Positions 42,221-50,769 of a DNA stretch of 64,000 nucleotides are shown here, piece by piece. Both the position numbers and the translations under genes were made by a program. This DNA comes from Mycobacteriales bacterium. Lineage in GTDB: Bacteria; Actinomycetota; Actinomycetes; Mycobacteriales; Mycobacteriaceae. Position 1 is the stretch's first letter; each line of letters begins with the position of its first letter. A model generated the notes under the pieces. That model was not told the DNA's origin and did not search any database. It was given only the letters and a program-made list of their open reading frames with translations. The stretch lies in contig JAHABL010000007.1 of NCBI GenBank assembly GCA_018376445.1, positions 62,001-126,000 on the forward strand. The letters are read 5' to 3'.

Positions 42221-43204
42221 TTATCCGCGTGGATGCGCCTGTTTGTGCACAGCACGAAGACGCTCCGGGGAAACATGCGTGTAGAGCTGCGTGGTGGAGA
42301 GCGACGAATGTCCCAATAGCTCTTGCACTACTCGCAGATCTGCACCGCCCTCAAGCAACGCGGTGGCGGCAGAGTGTCGCAATCCGTGTGGTGCCACCTC
42401 TACCCCACCGGGCATCTCACCAGTGGAGATATGAACGACTTCCCGGACGATACGGGGATCGATGCGACCACCTCGCGCACCCACGATAAGCGCTTGGTGT
42501 GAACGTTGATTTGCCAGTTGGGGGCGACCGGTCTGCAGCCATGCTGTCAATGCTCGCTGTGCGGGAAGCCCGTAGGGAACGATGCGCTCTTTGTTCCCTT
42601 TACCAATCACGCGAATGACACGCCGTTCCTGATCAATAGCGGAAAGATCAAGGTTGACGAGTTCCGAGACGCGAATGCCTGTGTCGTAGAGCAACTCAAT
42701 GATGAGCCAGTCACGGATCGCTACCGGGTTCCCTTCTTCTGCCGCGGCGGCAAGATCCGCCAACACTTTATCCATCTGCTGGTGGTGAACAACTTGCGGA
42801 AGCTGTTTTTTCACCGGCGGAGTTTGCAGGCGGGTGGAGGGGTCCGTCGCCATTCGCCCAGTCCGTACCGCCCACCCGCACAGTGCGCGGATCGATGCGA
42901 TGTGGCGAGCAATGGTGGCTGAAGACACTCCACGGGTGACATCCCGGGAGAGCCATTTACGAAGCAGTGGAAGCGTGATGAGGTTCCAGTTAGCCTCTGT
43001 TATGGTCGTTCGTTCTACTCCAGGCTGGGTGACGCGCAGGAAAAAATCGATGAGGCCATGTGCGTCTGCGAGATAGGAGCGTTGGGTATTGGCAGACAAT
43101 TGGCGTCGTACGATGACATAGTCGCCGAACTCCGCGAGGTCGAGCGACCACGGGGTAGGTAGTTCGGCGTGAACAGTGCTGAGTGCTCGATGTCCGCGTC
43201 CCAT
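42221..43204 (-). CDS. xerC: Tyrosine recombinase XerC
   Basis: Resolves chromosome dimers at dif with XerD. 327 residues from ATG 43204. The N-terminal SAM-like DNA-binding domain (LSANTQRSYLADAHGLIDFF) precedes the catalytic domain. Its residues are Arg in TGIRVSELVNL, Lys in GKGNKER, HxxR in HGLRHSAATAL, His in LGHSSLSTTQ and Tyr in LYTHVSPERL. No Shine-Dalgarno is obvious before the chosen ATG. It is part of the chromosomal core; no phage genes or attachment sites accompany it, so this is the housekeeping enzyme rather than an integrase. It follows the ferrochelatase by 31 bases. Confidence 0.92.
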   Translation of the reverse strand: MGRGHRALSTVHAELPTPWSLDLAEFGDYVIVRRQLSANTQRSYLADAHGLIDFFLRVTQPGVERTTITEANWNLITLPLLRKWLSRDVTRGVSSATIARHIASIRALCGWAVRTGRMATDPSTRLQTPPVKKQLPQVVHHQQMDKVLADLAAAAEEGNPVAIRDWLIIELLYDTGIRVSELVNLDLSAIDQERRVIRVIGKGNKERIVPYGLPAQRALTAWLQTGRPQLANQRSHQALIVGARGGRIDPRIVREVVHISTGEMPGGVEVAPHGLRHSAATALLEGGADLRVVQELLGHSSLSTTQLYTHVSPERLRAVHKQAHPRG

Positions 43205-43235
43205 ACCACTACTGTGCAGGGGAGAAAGGGAGAAA

Positions 43236-44249
43236 TCAACCCATACACAGTGGCGCTGGTGAGGTATTTTCCACCGATTGGTAGAGCGAGACCAGGGTGT
43301 GCGTAAACGCAGGATCAGCATTGATGGGGCTAATGACCCGGTAGGACTGGCCTCCTGCTGCCAGGAATTGCTCGCGATAGTCGAGACCCACTTCTCCCAA
43401 GGTTTCTAAACAGTCCGCAACAAAGGCGGGGGTTGCTACAACGAGATTGCTGACGCCTTCCTGCGGTAGCTCGGTGACACGCTGTCGTGTTGCCGGACCA
43501 AGCCACTCCCCAGGACCGAATTTTGATTGAAAGCTCATCGACACAGGTAGATTGGGGTAAGCGTCAGCAATAGCATCACGGGTTGCACAACATTGCGCTT
43601 TATAGTGTGCGGCGAGGTGGTAGCGCTGGTTGGGGACGCCATGGAACGACAGCAATAGATGGTCACACTCCCCCGTTCTCAGACATGTCTCTATTTGTCG
43701 GTGATACCAGCCAATCATGTGCGCTTCCGTGGCGAAGCTGGGGACAAATCGAAGGTATGGGTGCGCTGGTGTCTCTCGGTGCGAACGGTCTTTATCGGAA
43801 CCTTGGGTGCGATGGTCGAGTGCATCGTAGAAGTTGAGGACACGATCCACGACTGGGGTGACAGTAGATGTCGCAAATTGAGGATAAAGGGGAATGATGG
43901 TGAGCGTATCGATATCCCAGTCTGTGAGTACCTCTTCGATGGTGGGTGAGGAGGCGCAGAAAGCGTATTTCACGTCAACATTTGGTAAGGCCTGCTGGAG
44001 CATGTCGCATTGTTGTTGCGTGATCACTGCGAGAGGTGACCCATTGGGTGTCCATATTGCGCGATAACGATCGACGAGTTTACGCGGGCGAACTCGCAAA
44101 ACGATGCCATGCAGAATGGGCTTCCATAGGGCGGGCGGAAGATTGACAACACAACGGTCACTGAGCATGGCGGCGAGGAATGCTCGGATTGCGTTCTCAG
44201 TAGGCTCATCTGGGCTACCTAGGTTAACAATGAGGCACCCGTTCTTCAT
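43236..44249 (-). CDS. hemH: Ferrochelatase, Gram-negative HemH type
   Basis: Inserts ferrous iron into a porphyrin in haem synthesis. The 337-residue protein reads like proteobacterial HemH: LIVNLGSPDEPTENAIRAFL, LSDRCVVNLPPALWKPIL, YRAIWTPNGSPLAV, LYPQFATSTV, LLSFHGVPNQRY (catalytic His near 203), SFQSKFGPGEWLGPAT and FVADCLETLGE (catalytic Glu near 282). Actinobacterial coproporphyrin ferrochelatases normally have a different N-terminus and different blocks around the His. Its ATG overlaps dprA by 26 bases, and xerC follows after 31. In M. tuberculosis the gene between dprA and xerC is viuB, a siderophore-utilisation gene. Whether the substrate is protoporphyrin or coproporphyrin is not determinable here. 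Confidence 0.9.
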   Translation of the reverse strand: MKNGCLIVNLGSPDEPTENAIRAFLAAMLSDRCVVNLPPALWKPILHGIVLRVRPRKLVDRYRAIWTPNGSPLAVITQQQCDMLQQALPNVDVKYAFCASSPTIEEVLTDWDIDTLTIIPLYPQFATSTVTPVVDRVLNFYDALDHRTQGSDKDRSHRETPAHPYLRFVPSFATEAHMIGWYHRQIETCLRTGECDHLLLSFHGVPNQRYHLAAHYKAQCCATRDAIADAYPNLPVSMSFQSKFGPGEWLGPATRQRVTELPQEGVSNLVVATPAFVADCLETLGEVGLDYREQFLAAGGQSYRVISPINADPAFTHTLVSLYQSVENTSPAPLCMG

Positions 44250-45390
44250 GTGGCGCAGTCTCTTTCCGTGTCCAGCGGTCGGCAGTTGCGGTGATCAGTC
44301 TACAGTCCACAAGGGCTTTTAGAGACATTTGCACTTTGAGTGTCTCCAATCCTGTTTCTGTACGGATCTCCTCCAAAGAGCTAGAAAAGAAGGGAGAGAT
44401 CGCATTCCATACTTTTTTCTCATCGTCGCTCAATCGATCAATCGGAGAATTCGCGCTCTCCAGCGGTAGAGCCAACTGCCCTATGGGACCGAGCTCTTCC
44501 AGAATCTCCGCGCCCCTTGTCACCAGCGTGGCTCCCTCACGTATGAGACGATGGCATCCAACACCATCCACATCTTGGCTACTGTGCGGCACAGCCATCA
44601 CGGGTTTACCTAAATCACGTGCCCAACCAGCTGTGTTGAGGGCACCTGAACGCCATGCCGCTGAGGTCACCAACACTCCCTGAGAAAAAGCAGCAAGAAG
44701 ACGGTTGCGGGCAAGAAAGCGATAGCGAGCTGGACGCGTACCCGGCGGATACTCACTGACGATGAGCCCATTGTGCACGATGCTTCGAGCCAGTGCGGTG
44801 TGTCGTGCCGGATAGACTCGATCCAATCCGCATGCCACCACAGCAATTGTCGAAGTTCCCAACTGTACGGCCGTCTGATGCGCGATACTATCGACTCCAC
44901 AAGCCAGCCCAGAAACGAGACCAATATTCTCGACCGCCATTTCTGCACACAATGTGGCAGTGACTCTCTTCCCATCAGTTGAGGGATGGCGACTTCCTAC
45001 CACCGCGATTGACGGACAACGGAGGACGTCCATATTGCCCTTTACCCACAGCGCATAGGGGGCCCATGCAGCTGCGTCCCGCACCTGCCGGGCATACATA
45101 GCGGAATAACCAAACTCGGCTAGGTGATCACTCGGCCACTCGGGCATATCAGGAGTCAACAAATGGAAACCATTGGCTTGTGCACACTCTAGATCGTCCT
45201 GTGCACAGTCCCAGTCTCGTCGAGCCCGCACCCGGTGTTCGAGGACCTCTGGCAGATGGTCATGGTGTCGGATGACATAGGCAGTTTCTTCAGGGCCGAG
45301 CTCCGCAATAAGATCTGCCAGCGGGGCACAGGGGCCTTCCACAACTCGCGAGAGATAGGCCCATGCTTCTTGAGTAGTTGTCTGAGTCAT
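44224..45390 (-). CDS. dprA: DNA-processing protein DprA
   Basis: Loads RecA on incoming single-stranded DNA during transformation. 388 residues from ATG 45390 (MTQTTTQEAW). The Rossmann-like core shows IAVVGSRHPSTDGKRVTA, LVSGLACGVDSIAHQTA, ACGLDRVYPARHTALA, SEYPPGTRPARYRFLARNR and a winged-helix-like C-terminus. It follows comM by 11 bases, the standard actinobacterial yraN-comM-dprA order. Its last 26 bases overlap the start of the ferrochelatase gene, so the C-terminal HEERVPHC may have been shaped by that junction. No other competence genes are in the window. Confidence 0.93.
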   Translation of the reverse strand: MTQTTTQEAWAYLSRVVEGPCAPLADLIAELGPEETAYVIRHHDHLPEVLEHRVRARRDWDCAQDDLECAQANGFHLLTPDMPEWPSDHLAEFGYSAMYARQVRDAAAWAPYALWVKGNMDVLRCPSIAVVGSRHPSTDGKRVTATLCAEMAVENIGLVSGLACGVDSIAHQTAVQLGTSTIAVVACGLDRVYPARHTALARSIVHNGLIVSEYPPGTRPARYRFLARNRLLAAFSQGVLVTSAAWRSGALNTAGWARDLGKPVMAVPHSSQDVDGVGCHRLIREGATLVTRGAEILEELGPIGQLALPLESANSPIDRLSDDEKKVWNAISPFFSSSLEEIRTETGLETLKVQMSLKALVDCRLITATADRWTRKETAPHEERVPHC

Positions 45391-45401
45391 AGAAATCGTG
45401 A

Positions 45402-46994
45402 TTAGAGATCGTCGAGTGGACTGCGTAGTTGAAGGGCTGTTGCCACTTCTCTCGTGGAAGGCACTGATTGTCCGGCAAGGTCGGCAAGTGTCCAAGCCAC
45501 TCGGATAGTGCGGGACAATCCTCGCGCTGAGAGGACCCCCGCACGAAGTTGGCTGTGAACCGGTCGTAGTGCTGTGGCGGGGAGCGGATGATCATCAAGT
45601 AGCGCGTCGGGGACATCGCTGTTGATGTAATGGTCACCCCACCGTTCGGCCGCACGAATACGTGCCGCTATGACGCGTTCACGAAGTTCGCGAGAGCTCA
45701 CCCCACGCCCTTCGGTAAGCGCAGCTAAACCTACTGGCGCAACCCGTACGCGTAGATCTACCCGATCCAGGAGCGGGCCGGAGAGGCGCGCTCTGTAGCG
45801 TGCACGGGTAGCGCTGGAGCAGCGGCAGTCTTGTGGTGAAGGGGCACCACATGGGCAGGAGTTACCGGCAAGCACGAGCTGGCAGCGCGAAGGATAGGTG
45901 ACAGTGCCTTTACTCCTGCCGAGACGCACTTCGCCTTCCTGCAAGGGAGTTCGCAGCATATCGAGGGTGCCTGCAGGGATCTCGGTACACTCGTCGAGGA
46001 AGAGAACACCTCTATGTGCAAGCGATACCACGCCGGGCAGTGCATATCCACTACCACCACCCAAGAGTGCTGCTGGAGTGATACCCGCATGTGGTGCCTC
46101 GAAGGGAGGCTGGGTGATGAGCGGATGAGCGGGGTTAATTCTGCCTCGGAGTGAATGTAGTGCAGTAACTTCCAAGGCATGGACATATGTGAGCGGAGGA
46201 AGGATGGTGGGGATACGCTGCGCAATCATCGATTTCCCTGCACCCGGAGGCCCAAGCATAAGCAGATGGTGTCCTCCTGCGGCAGCAATGAGAGCTGCTT
46301 CCACCGCTGGGCGTTGCCCGCGGATATCTGAGAAATCTCCAGGAGATTCACTATTTCCCGATGCAGCCAGAATTCCCTCACTCTCACACTGACACTGTTG
46401 GACTTCCGCGGCGTGGGACATCCCGTCAGCGGCGGCGCCACATTCTGCGGTGGCTTCTTGGGGTAGCTGGGAGATTCCTTTGTGGAGCGAGTCGAGCAGT
46501 GTCGTGAGGTGGTCCGCCGGAATAATCTGCAACCCGGTGACGAGACTCGCCTCTGCACTGTTTTCCCGAGGTACCACCAGGGTCCTAATCCCTGCCTCAC
46601 ATGCTGCCGCTGCCATCGGCAATACACCGTGGACAGGCAAGACACGTCCATCGAGCCCCACTTCTCCGACAACCGCTAGTGTCTGTGCGGAACTGGTGAG
46701 AGCTGGCAGGTGCGATTGTGCAGACAAGATGGCTAAGGCGATAGCGAGATCGAAGTGCGCTCCCGTTTTGGGAATATCCGCGGGTGAGAGGGAGAGGGTG
46801 AGGCGCTGTCGTGGCCATGGAAGGCCGGCAGTAGAGAAGGCGGAGCGAAGGCGATCTCCCGCTTCACGAACCGCTGTATCAGCACGGCCGACAATATGGG
46901 TTGCGGGTAGCCCTCCCCCACAATGTGCTTCAACAGTCACCACCGTGGCGTGTAACCCTTGCATGGTGAGGCTGTGCGCAACTCCTAGGCTCAT
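45402..46994 (-). CDS. comM: YifB/ComM family AAA+ ATPase
   Basis: A 530-residue Mg-chelatase-like AAA+ protein. ComM homologues are helicases that extend branch migration during recombination of incoming DNA. The N-terminal Lon-like domain (EVGLDGRVLPVHGVLPMAAA) is followed by the AAA domain: LLMLGPPGAGKSMIAQRIP (Walker A), GVLFLDECTEIP (Walker B) and VLAGNSCPCGAPSPQDC with the Cys-rich insertion typical of the family. Between the two domains is a less usual acidic, Cys-containing linker (EVQQCQCESEGILAA). It overlaps yraN by 4 bases. Confidence 0.94.
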   Translation of the reverse strand: MSLGVAHSLTMQGLHATVVTVEAHCGGGLPATHIVGRADTAVREAGDRLRSAFSTAGLPWPRQRLTLSLSPADIPKTGAHFDLAIALAILSAQSHLPALTSSAQTLAVVGEVGLDGRVLPVHGVLPMAAAACEAGIRTLVVPRENSAEASLVTGLQIIPADHLTTLLDSLHKGISQLPQEATAECGAAADGMSHAAEVQQCQCESEGILAASGNSESPGDFSDIRGQRPAVEAALIAAAGGHHLLMLGPPGAGKSMIAQRIPTILPPLTYVHALEVTALHSLRGRINPAHPLITQPPFEAPHAGITPAALLGGGSGYALPGVVSLAHRGVLFLDECTEIPAGTLDMLRTPLQEGEVRLGRSKGTVTYPSRCQLVLAGNSCPCGAPSPQDCRCSSATRARYRARLSGPLLDRVDLRVRVAPVGLAALTEGRGVSSRELRERVIAARIRAAERWGDHYINSDVPDALLDDHPLPATALRPVHSQLRAGVLSARGLSRTIRVAWTLADLAGQSVPSTREVATALQLRSPLDDL

Positions 46995-47392
46995 CGCAGC
47001 ACATCCCGGAAATGCTGAATCTCAAATCCTTCAGTGGGGTTACCCAGTAGTGAAAGCACGTCAAAGCGTATTCCATCATGTGGTGGAAGAGACGCCGGAG
47101 ACTCTTTATACCGAGAGATGAGCCATTCTGAGGAAATCAGACGGATCGTCTGCTCTTTGGCTCGCGTAATGGACTCTTCTGGCCAGCCTGCACGAATGGT
47201 GCGCCGTGTTTTTACCTCGACAAACACAATCTGGGCAGCATCATGATCCGACGCAATGATGTCGAGTTCACCGCGAATTCCTGACAGGCGCACATTTCGC
47301 GCGAGAATTGTGAAATTGTGGTCACACAGCCATTGCGCGGCAATATCTTCGCCGAGTGCTCCGAGCTCTTGGGGTGTCAACGTATCGGTCAT
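46991..47392 (-). CDS. YraN family (UPF0102) nuclease-like protein
   Basis: A 133-residue protein with the restriction-endonuclease-like fold pattern of the YraN/UPF0102 family: GALGEDIAAQWL, NVRLSGIRGELDIIASD and VFVEVKTRR (the E...D...ExK-type motif), then RFDVLSL. Function is not firmly known; the constant link to comM and dprA suggests a role in DNA processing or uptake. The start overlaps nothing upstream, and the stop overlaps the comM start by 4 bases. Confidence 0.9.
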   Translation of the reverse strand: MTDTLTPQELGALGEDIAAQWLCDHNFTILARNVRLSGIRGELDIIASDHDAAQIVFVEVKTRRTIRAGWPEESITRAKEQTIRLISSEWLISRYKESPASLPPHDGIRFDVLSLLGNPTEGFEIQHFRDVLR

Positions 47393-47540
47393 GTCTCACA
47401 GCATGACGCACCCGTACCCCTTTTCGGTCTGCGGAAGAGGATATGGACGGGTCCTATACACAACTCTCCAGGAATGTGGAGAACCCCACCGCTAAGCGGA
47501 CGAAACGTTTACCCATTGACGAAGTTTCGACGTTAAGGAG

Positions 47541-47843
47541 TTACGGCAGTTCGATATCTGGTTTGTCCAACTCTTCGATGTTGACGTCTTTGAAAGTGAC
47601 GACTCGAACGTTCTTCACGAAGCGCGCCGGACGATACATGTCCCATACCCAGGCATCCGACATCAGTACCTCGAAGTAGACCTCGCCCTGGCTATTTCGC
47701 GGAATCATTTCTACGGCATTAGCAAGATAGAAGCGACGCTCGGTCTCCACAACATAGCTGAACTGGTTGACGATGTCCTTGTACTCTCGGTACAGGGACA
47801 GCTCCATCCTGGCTTCGTAGTCTTCCAGGTCTTCTACACCCAT
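47541..47843 (-). CDS. DUF2469 family conserved actinobacterial protein
   Basis: A 100-residue protein with the strongly conserved actinobacterial pattern DLEDYEARMELSLYREYKDI, followed by VNQFSYVVETERRFYLAN. Its function is unknown. It lies 3 bases after rnhB; AGGAGGAATAGCGA before its ATG is an excellent ribosome-binding site located inside the end of rnhB. The 148 bases between it and yraN show only a short imperfect hairpin (about 47466-47482). Confidence 0.92.
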   Translation of the reverse strand: MGVEDLEDYEARMELSLYREYKDIVNQFSYVVETERRFYLANAVEMIPRNSQGEVYFEVLMSDAWVWDMYRPARFVKNVRVVTFKDVNIEELDKPDIELP

Positions 47844-47846
47844 TCG

Positions 47847-48521
47847 CTATTCCTCCTCGACAGGTGACGTTTGGCGCATCCCCGCAATGTGGTGGGCTTT
47901 TGCCACGTTCGCATAACTCATGCGGTGTATGGGGCTTACTCCATAGTGTTCCATAGCGGCTTGATGAGAGGCTGTCGCATAGCCTTTGTGCCCTGCAAAT
48001 CCGTATTCGGGGAATACCTGGTCAAAACCGACCATTATGTGGTCTCGGGAGACCTTCGCCAGCACGCTGGCGGCGGCAATACAGGAAACGTTGGCGTCTC
48101 CTTTGAGAACAGGCAGTGAGGGCATGGGAAGCCCCGGGACAGGAAAACCGTCAGTCAGAACATAGCCGGGGAGGACACTCAGCTGGGCGACCGCTCTGCG
48201 CATTCCCTCGATATTTGCTCGCTGTATGCCAATCTCATCTACCTCGGTGGCACTGAAATGCACGATGGACCAGGCGACTGCATGCGCTTGGATAAGAGGA
48301 AAGAGGCGTTCGCGGCGTGCCGGCGTGAGCTTTTTGGAGTCAGCGAGTCCCGCTAGGTCTGGCACACACACGTCAGGCAGAATGCATGCAGCGACAGTGA
48401 GTGGTCCCGCGCATGCGCCACGCCCAGCTTCATCGACTCCCGCAACTGGACCGCACCCGTGGGCAATGAGCATTTCCTCCATCTCATGGAGGTAGGTGGA
48501 GTCTAACGTATTGTTCTCCAT
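47847..48521 (-). CDS. rnhB: Ribonuclease HII
   Basis: Cuts RNA in RNA-DNA hybrids and removes misincorporated ribonucleotides. 224 residues with the catalytic start VAGVDEAGRGACAGPL (Asp-Glu), LADSKKLTPARRE and KGDANVSCIAAASVLAKVSR (third Asp region). The start is taken as ATG 48521; Met codons slightly downstream (MEEMLIAHG) are possible, and none has a clear Shine-Dalgarno. It follows lepB by 31 bases. Confidence 0.95.
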   Translation of the reverse strand: MENNTLDSTYLHEMEEMLIAHGCGPVAGVDEAGRGACAGPLTVAACILPDVCVPDLAGLADSKKLTPARRERLFPLIQAHAVAWSIVHFSATEVDEIGIQRANIEGMRRAVAQLSVLPGYVLTDGFPVPGLPMPSLPVLKGDANVSCIAAASVLAKVSRDHIMVGFDQVFPEYGFAGHKGYATASHQAAMEHYGVSPIHRMSYANVAKAHHIAGMRQTSPVEEE

Positions 48522-48552
48522 AGCAGCAAAGGAAACAAGCGGAAGGACAAGG

Positions 48553-49341
48553 TTACTTGGGCTGAACCAGCGGCTGAGAGTCCACCTTCTGCCAACGCTT
48601 TACGGGAGAAATGATGGTCTGGACCTTGCCGCGGATATTCTTCACTGGGACGGCCCCGCGGTATTGGTCTTGCATGTGATAGCGGGAGTCGCCGGAGTCC
48701 GTTCGGTTATCTCCCATCACCCACATAAATCCTTTGGGGATAGTAATGGGGCCAAAGTAGGGGCCACCGCAGGCGTTGGATCCGTTGGGGTTTCCTCCCC
48801 AATCAACAACTGGCGGGTAGAGGGTATAAGAGGAGTCGATAACGTGGTCATCCACGGTGATGCCCTTGTCTCCGGGCTGACAGCGAACGGTTTGGCCTCC
48901 CACAGCAATGATGCGTTTAACCAGGTCGTTCTCATCCGGGGGCACTAATCCGACGAAGGATCCGGCATTCTGCAAAGCGCGAACAAAGGGATCGTCAGAG
49001 CGGCTGGACTCGAATGCGTCATTCCATGAGTCGGGACCTTTGAACACGACGACATCGCCAGGTTTCGGATCCCCGGTGCGATAGCTGATCTTGTCAACGA
49101 GAATACGGTCGCCAACCTGCAGGGTGGGCATCATTGACTCCGAAGGGATGACGTAGACACGCGCGAAGACATTCTGCACAAGAGCACTTAAAGCTAGCGC
49201 GATCACGACGATGATGAGGACCTCTTTGAGGAAGCTCAGCACACCGCTTCCAGCAGATTTTTCTTTCTCTTGACGGTTGTTGGCACCGTCAGCGGCGTTT
49301 TTTTCCGTGCGACCAAGCATGCTTTCGGGAAGGCCTTTCAC
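48553..49341 (-). CDS. lepB: Signal peptidase I
   Basis: Removes Sec and Tat signal peptides outside the membrane. One membrane segment is at about residues 37-60, after a hydrophilic start. The nucleophile Ser is in VIPSESMMPTL, the general base Lys in DLVKRIIAVGG, and box E is GDNRTDSGDSR. An extracellular insert holds two Cys (VRCQPGDK and SNACGGPY). The GTG at 49341 or ATG at 49320 (MLGRTEKN) could start it; neither has a strong ribosome-binding site. It follows rplS across a 121-base gap with a hairpin, and precedes rnhB, the usual order. Confidence 0.93.
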   Translation of the reverse strand: MKGLPESMLGRTEKNAADGANNRQEKEKSAGSGVLSFLKEVLIIVVIALALSALVQNVFARVYVIPSESMMPTLQVGDRILVDKISYRTGDPKPGDVVVFKGPDSWNDAFESSRSDDPFVRALQNAGSFVGLVPPDENDLVKRIIAVGGQTVRCQPGDKGITVDDHVIDSSYTLYPPVVDWGGNPNGSNACGGPYFGPITIPKGFMWVMGDNRTDSGDSRYHMQDQYRGAVPVKNIRGKVQTIISPVKRWQKVDSQPLVQPK

Positions 49342-49393
49342 TGTGGCGCGAGGCGCGGTGAGCGCGACCGATAATTACTCTGTGTACAGGATA

Positions 49394-49439
49394 CGACGAA
49401 CCGGACCAGAAGTCCTGACGGCTCTGATCCGGTTCGTCG
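49394..49439 (-). terminator. Stem-loop between rplS and lepB
   Basis: Seventeen-base arms (49394-49410 with 49423-49439) pair with one mismatch around a 12-base loop, 24 bases past the rplS stop. No T-run follows on the minus strand, so it may be partial attenuation or an RNA-stabilising structure. Confidence 0.65.
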
Positions 49440-49462
49440 AAGTCTCAATGAAAAACGAGAGA

Positions 49463-49804
49463 TTAACGCTTTTCCTTGATCTTGGCAGCCTTGCCGTGGC
49501 GGTCGCGCAGGTAGTAGAGCTTGGCGCGACGAACATCACCGCGAATGGCGACCTCAATCTGATCGATATTGGGGGAATGTACCGGGAAAGTACGCTCCAC
49601 GCCGACACCGAAGGACACCTTGCGCACGGTGAAGGTTTCACGAATGCCAGAGCCTTGGCGACGAATGACTACACCCTTGAAGACCTGGATGCGTTCCTTG
49701 GATCCTTCGATAACTTTCACGTGAACGTTGACGGTATCGCCGGGACGGAATGCCGGGATGTCATCACGCATCGACTGCGCGTCGACGGAATCAATGAGGT
49801 TCAT
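49463..49804 (-). CDS. rplS: 50S ribosomal protein L19
   Basis: A large-subunit protein at the subunit interface. 113 residues from ATG 49804 (MNLIDSVDAQSMRDD), preceded by AAGGAA. The blocks FRPGDTVNVHVKVIEGSKER, VRKVSFGVGVERTFPVHSP and RRAKLYYLRDRHGKAAKIKE are complete. It lies 167 bases after trmD, so it probably has its own promoter and leader (see the structure at 49854-49904). Confidence 0.97.
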   Translation of the reverse strand: MNLIDSVDAQSMRDDIPAFRPGDTVNVHVKVIEGSKERIQVFKGVVIRRQGSGIRETFTVRKVSFGVGVERTFPVHSPNIDQIEVAIRGDVRRAKLYYLRDRHGKAAKIKEKR

Positions 49805-49853
49805 AATAGTTCCTTGCATGCTAGTCATAAGGCAGAGGAACCTAGCGGCAGGT

Positions 49854-49904
49854 GCTCAACTGGTTCGTACCCCGATCAGGCAGTTTGTACGTGCGTGGTT
49901 GAGC
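49854..49904 (-). promoter_or_regulatory. Possible structured 5' leader of rplS
   Basis: In the trmD-rplS gap, GCTCAAC (49854-49860) pairs with GTTGAGC (49898-49904), and nested inside it CGTAC (49866-49870) pairs with GTACG (49887-49891). This gives a two-tier hairpin ending 49 bases upstream of the rplS start. It could be an L19 autoregulatory leader. Support is only from base pairing in one sequence. Confidence 0.35.
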
Positions 49905-49971
49905 CATGAGCGGTCCACCACAGGAGGTGCACAAACAACAGGATAATTCTGCCATATAACGTGACTTTTCC

Positions 49972-50769
49972 CTAATCGCAGGCGGTGGGAGGGTGGCACA
50001 GTTCTCCCTGGGCCACCACAGTCTCCTCATCGTCAGCCTGCTCCGCCAAGGAATCCAGAAGATACTGGTCTTGCGGGGTGAGATCGACACTACGGAGCAG
50101 CTCGGGGCGGCGTTCGTAGGTACGTCGGAGGGATTGTTCGTGCCGCCACTGGTCAATCCGGGCGTGATGCCCTGACAACAGTACTTCGGGCACAGCAAGA
50201 TCGCGCCAGACTTCAGGACGAGTGTACGAAGGCCCCTCGAGAAGACCATCAGAGAAGGAATCTTCCTCACACGAGCGTTTGTTGCCCAGCACCCCTGGGA
50301 GGAGTCGAATAATTGCCTCACTGATGACTAGCACAGCAACCTCTCCCCCATTGAGGACGTAGTCTCCGATGGACACTTCGACAACTCGCATTCGACGCCG
50401 TGCATCGTCAACCACACGTTGATCAATGCCCTCGTAACGACCGCATGCAAACACGAGATGCGTTTCCTGAGACCAGGTTGCCGCATCGCGCTGGGTGAAT
50501 GGACGACCGGCCGGGGTAGGAACGACGAGGAGTGGGTCATCCGCGAGGTCAACCGTATCTAGTGCTTCTCCCCATACCGTTGGTTTCATGACCATCCCCG
50601 GGCCACCGCCATAGGGAGTGTCATCGACAGACCGATGGACATCGTGGGCAAAGTCTCGGAGGTTATGGACCTGCACGTCCACCGTGCCTGCCTCAATCGC
50701 TTTTCCGGGAAGTGACTGATGAAGCGGCACAAGGTATTCCGGGAAAATAGTAAAGATGTCTAATTTCAT
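49972..50769 (-). CDS. trmD: tRNA (guanine37-N1)-methyltransferase
   Basis: Methylates G37 of tRNAs to prevent frameshifting. 265 residues. KLDIFTIFPEYL start, DDTPYGGGPGMVMKP, the trefoil-knot SAM site FACGRYEGIDQRV and SIGDYVLNGGEVAVLV, and SEAIIRLLPGVLGN are all family blocks. The C-terminus is ~20 residues longer than minimal TrmD and acidic (EQADDEETVVAQGE). Its ATG overlaps the rimM stop by 4 bases. Confidence 0.97.
   Translation of the reverse strand: MKLDIFTIFPEYLVPLHQSLPGKAIEAGTVDVQVHNLRDFAHDVHRSVDDTPYGGGPGMVMKPTVWGEALDTVDLADDPLLVVPTPAGRPFTQRDAATWSQETHLVFACGRYEGIDQRVVDDARRRMRVVEVSIGDYVLNGGEVAVLVISEAIIRLLPGVLGNKRSCEEDSFSDGLLEGPSYTRPEVWRDLAVPEVLLSGHHARIDQWRHEQSLRRTYERRPELLRSVDLTPQDQYLLDSLAEQADDEETVVAQGELCHPPTACD

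Noticed and set aside
42221..43204. Phage or genomic-island integrase
   Set aside because: The tyrosine recombinase fits XerC by length, motifs and position between the M23/rpsB and dprA/comM genes; no attachment repeats or phage genes nearby.
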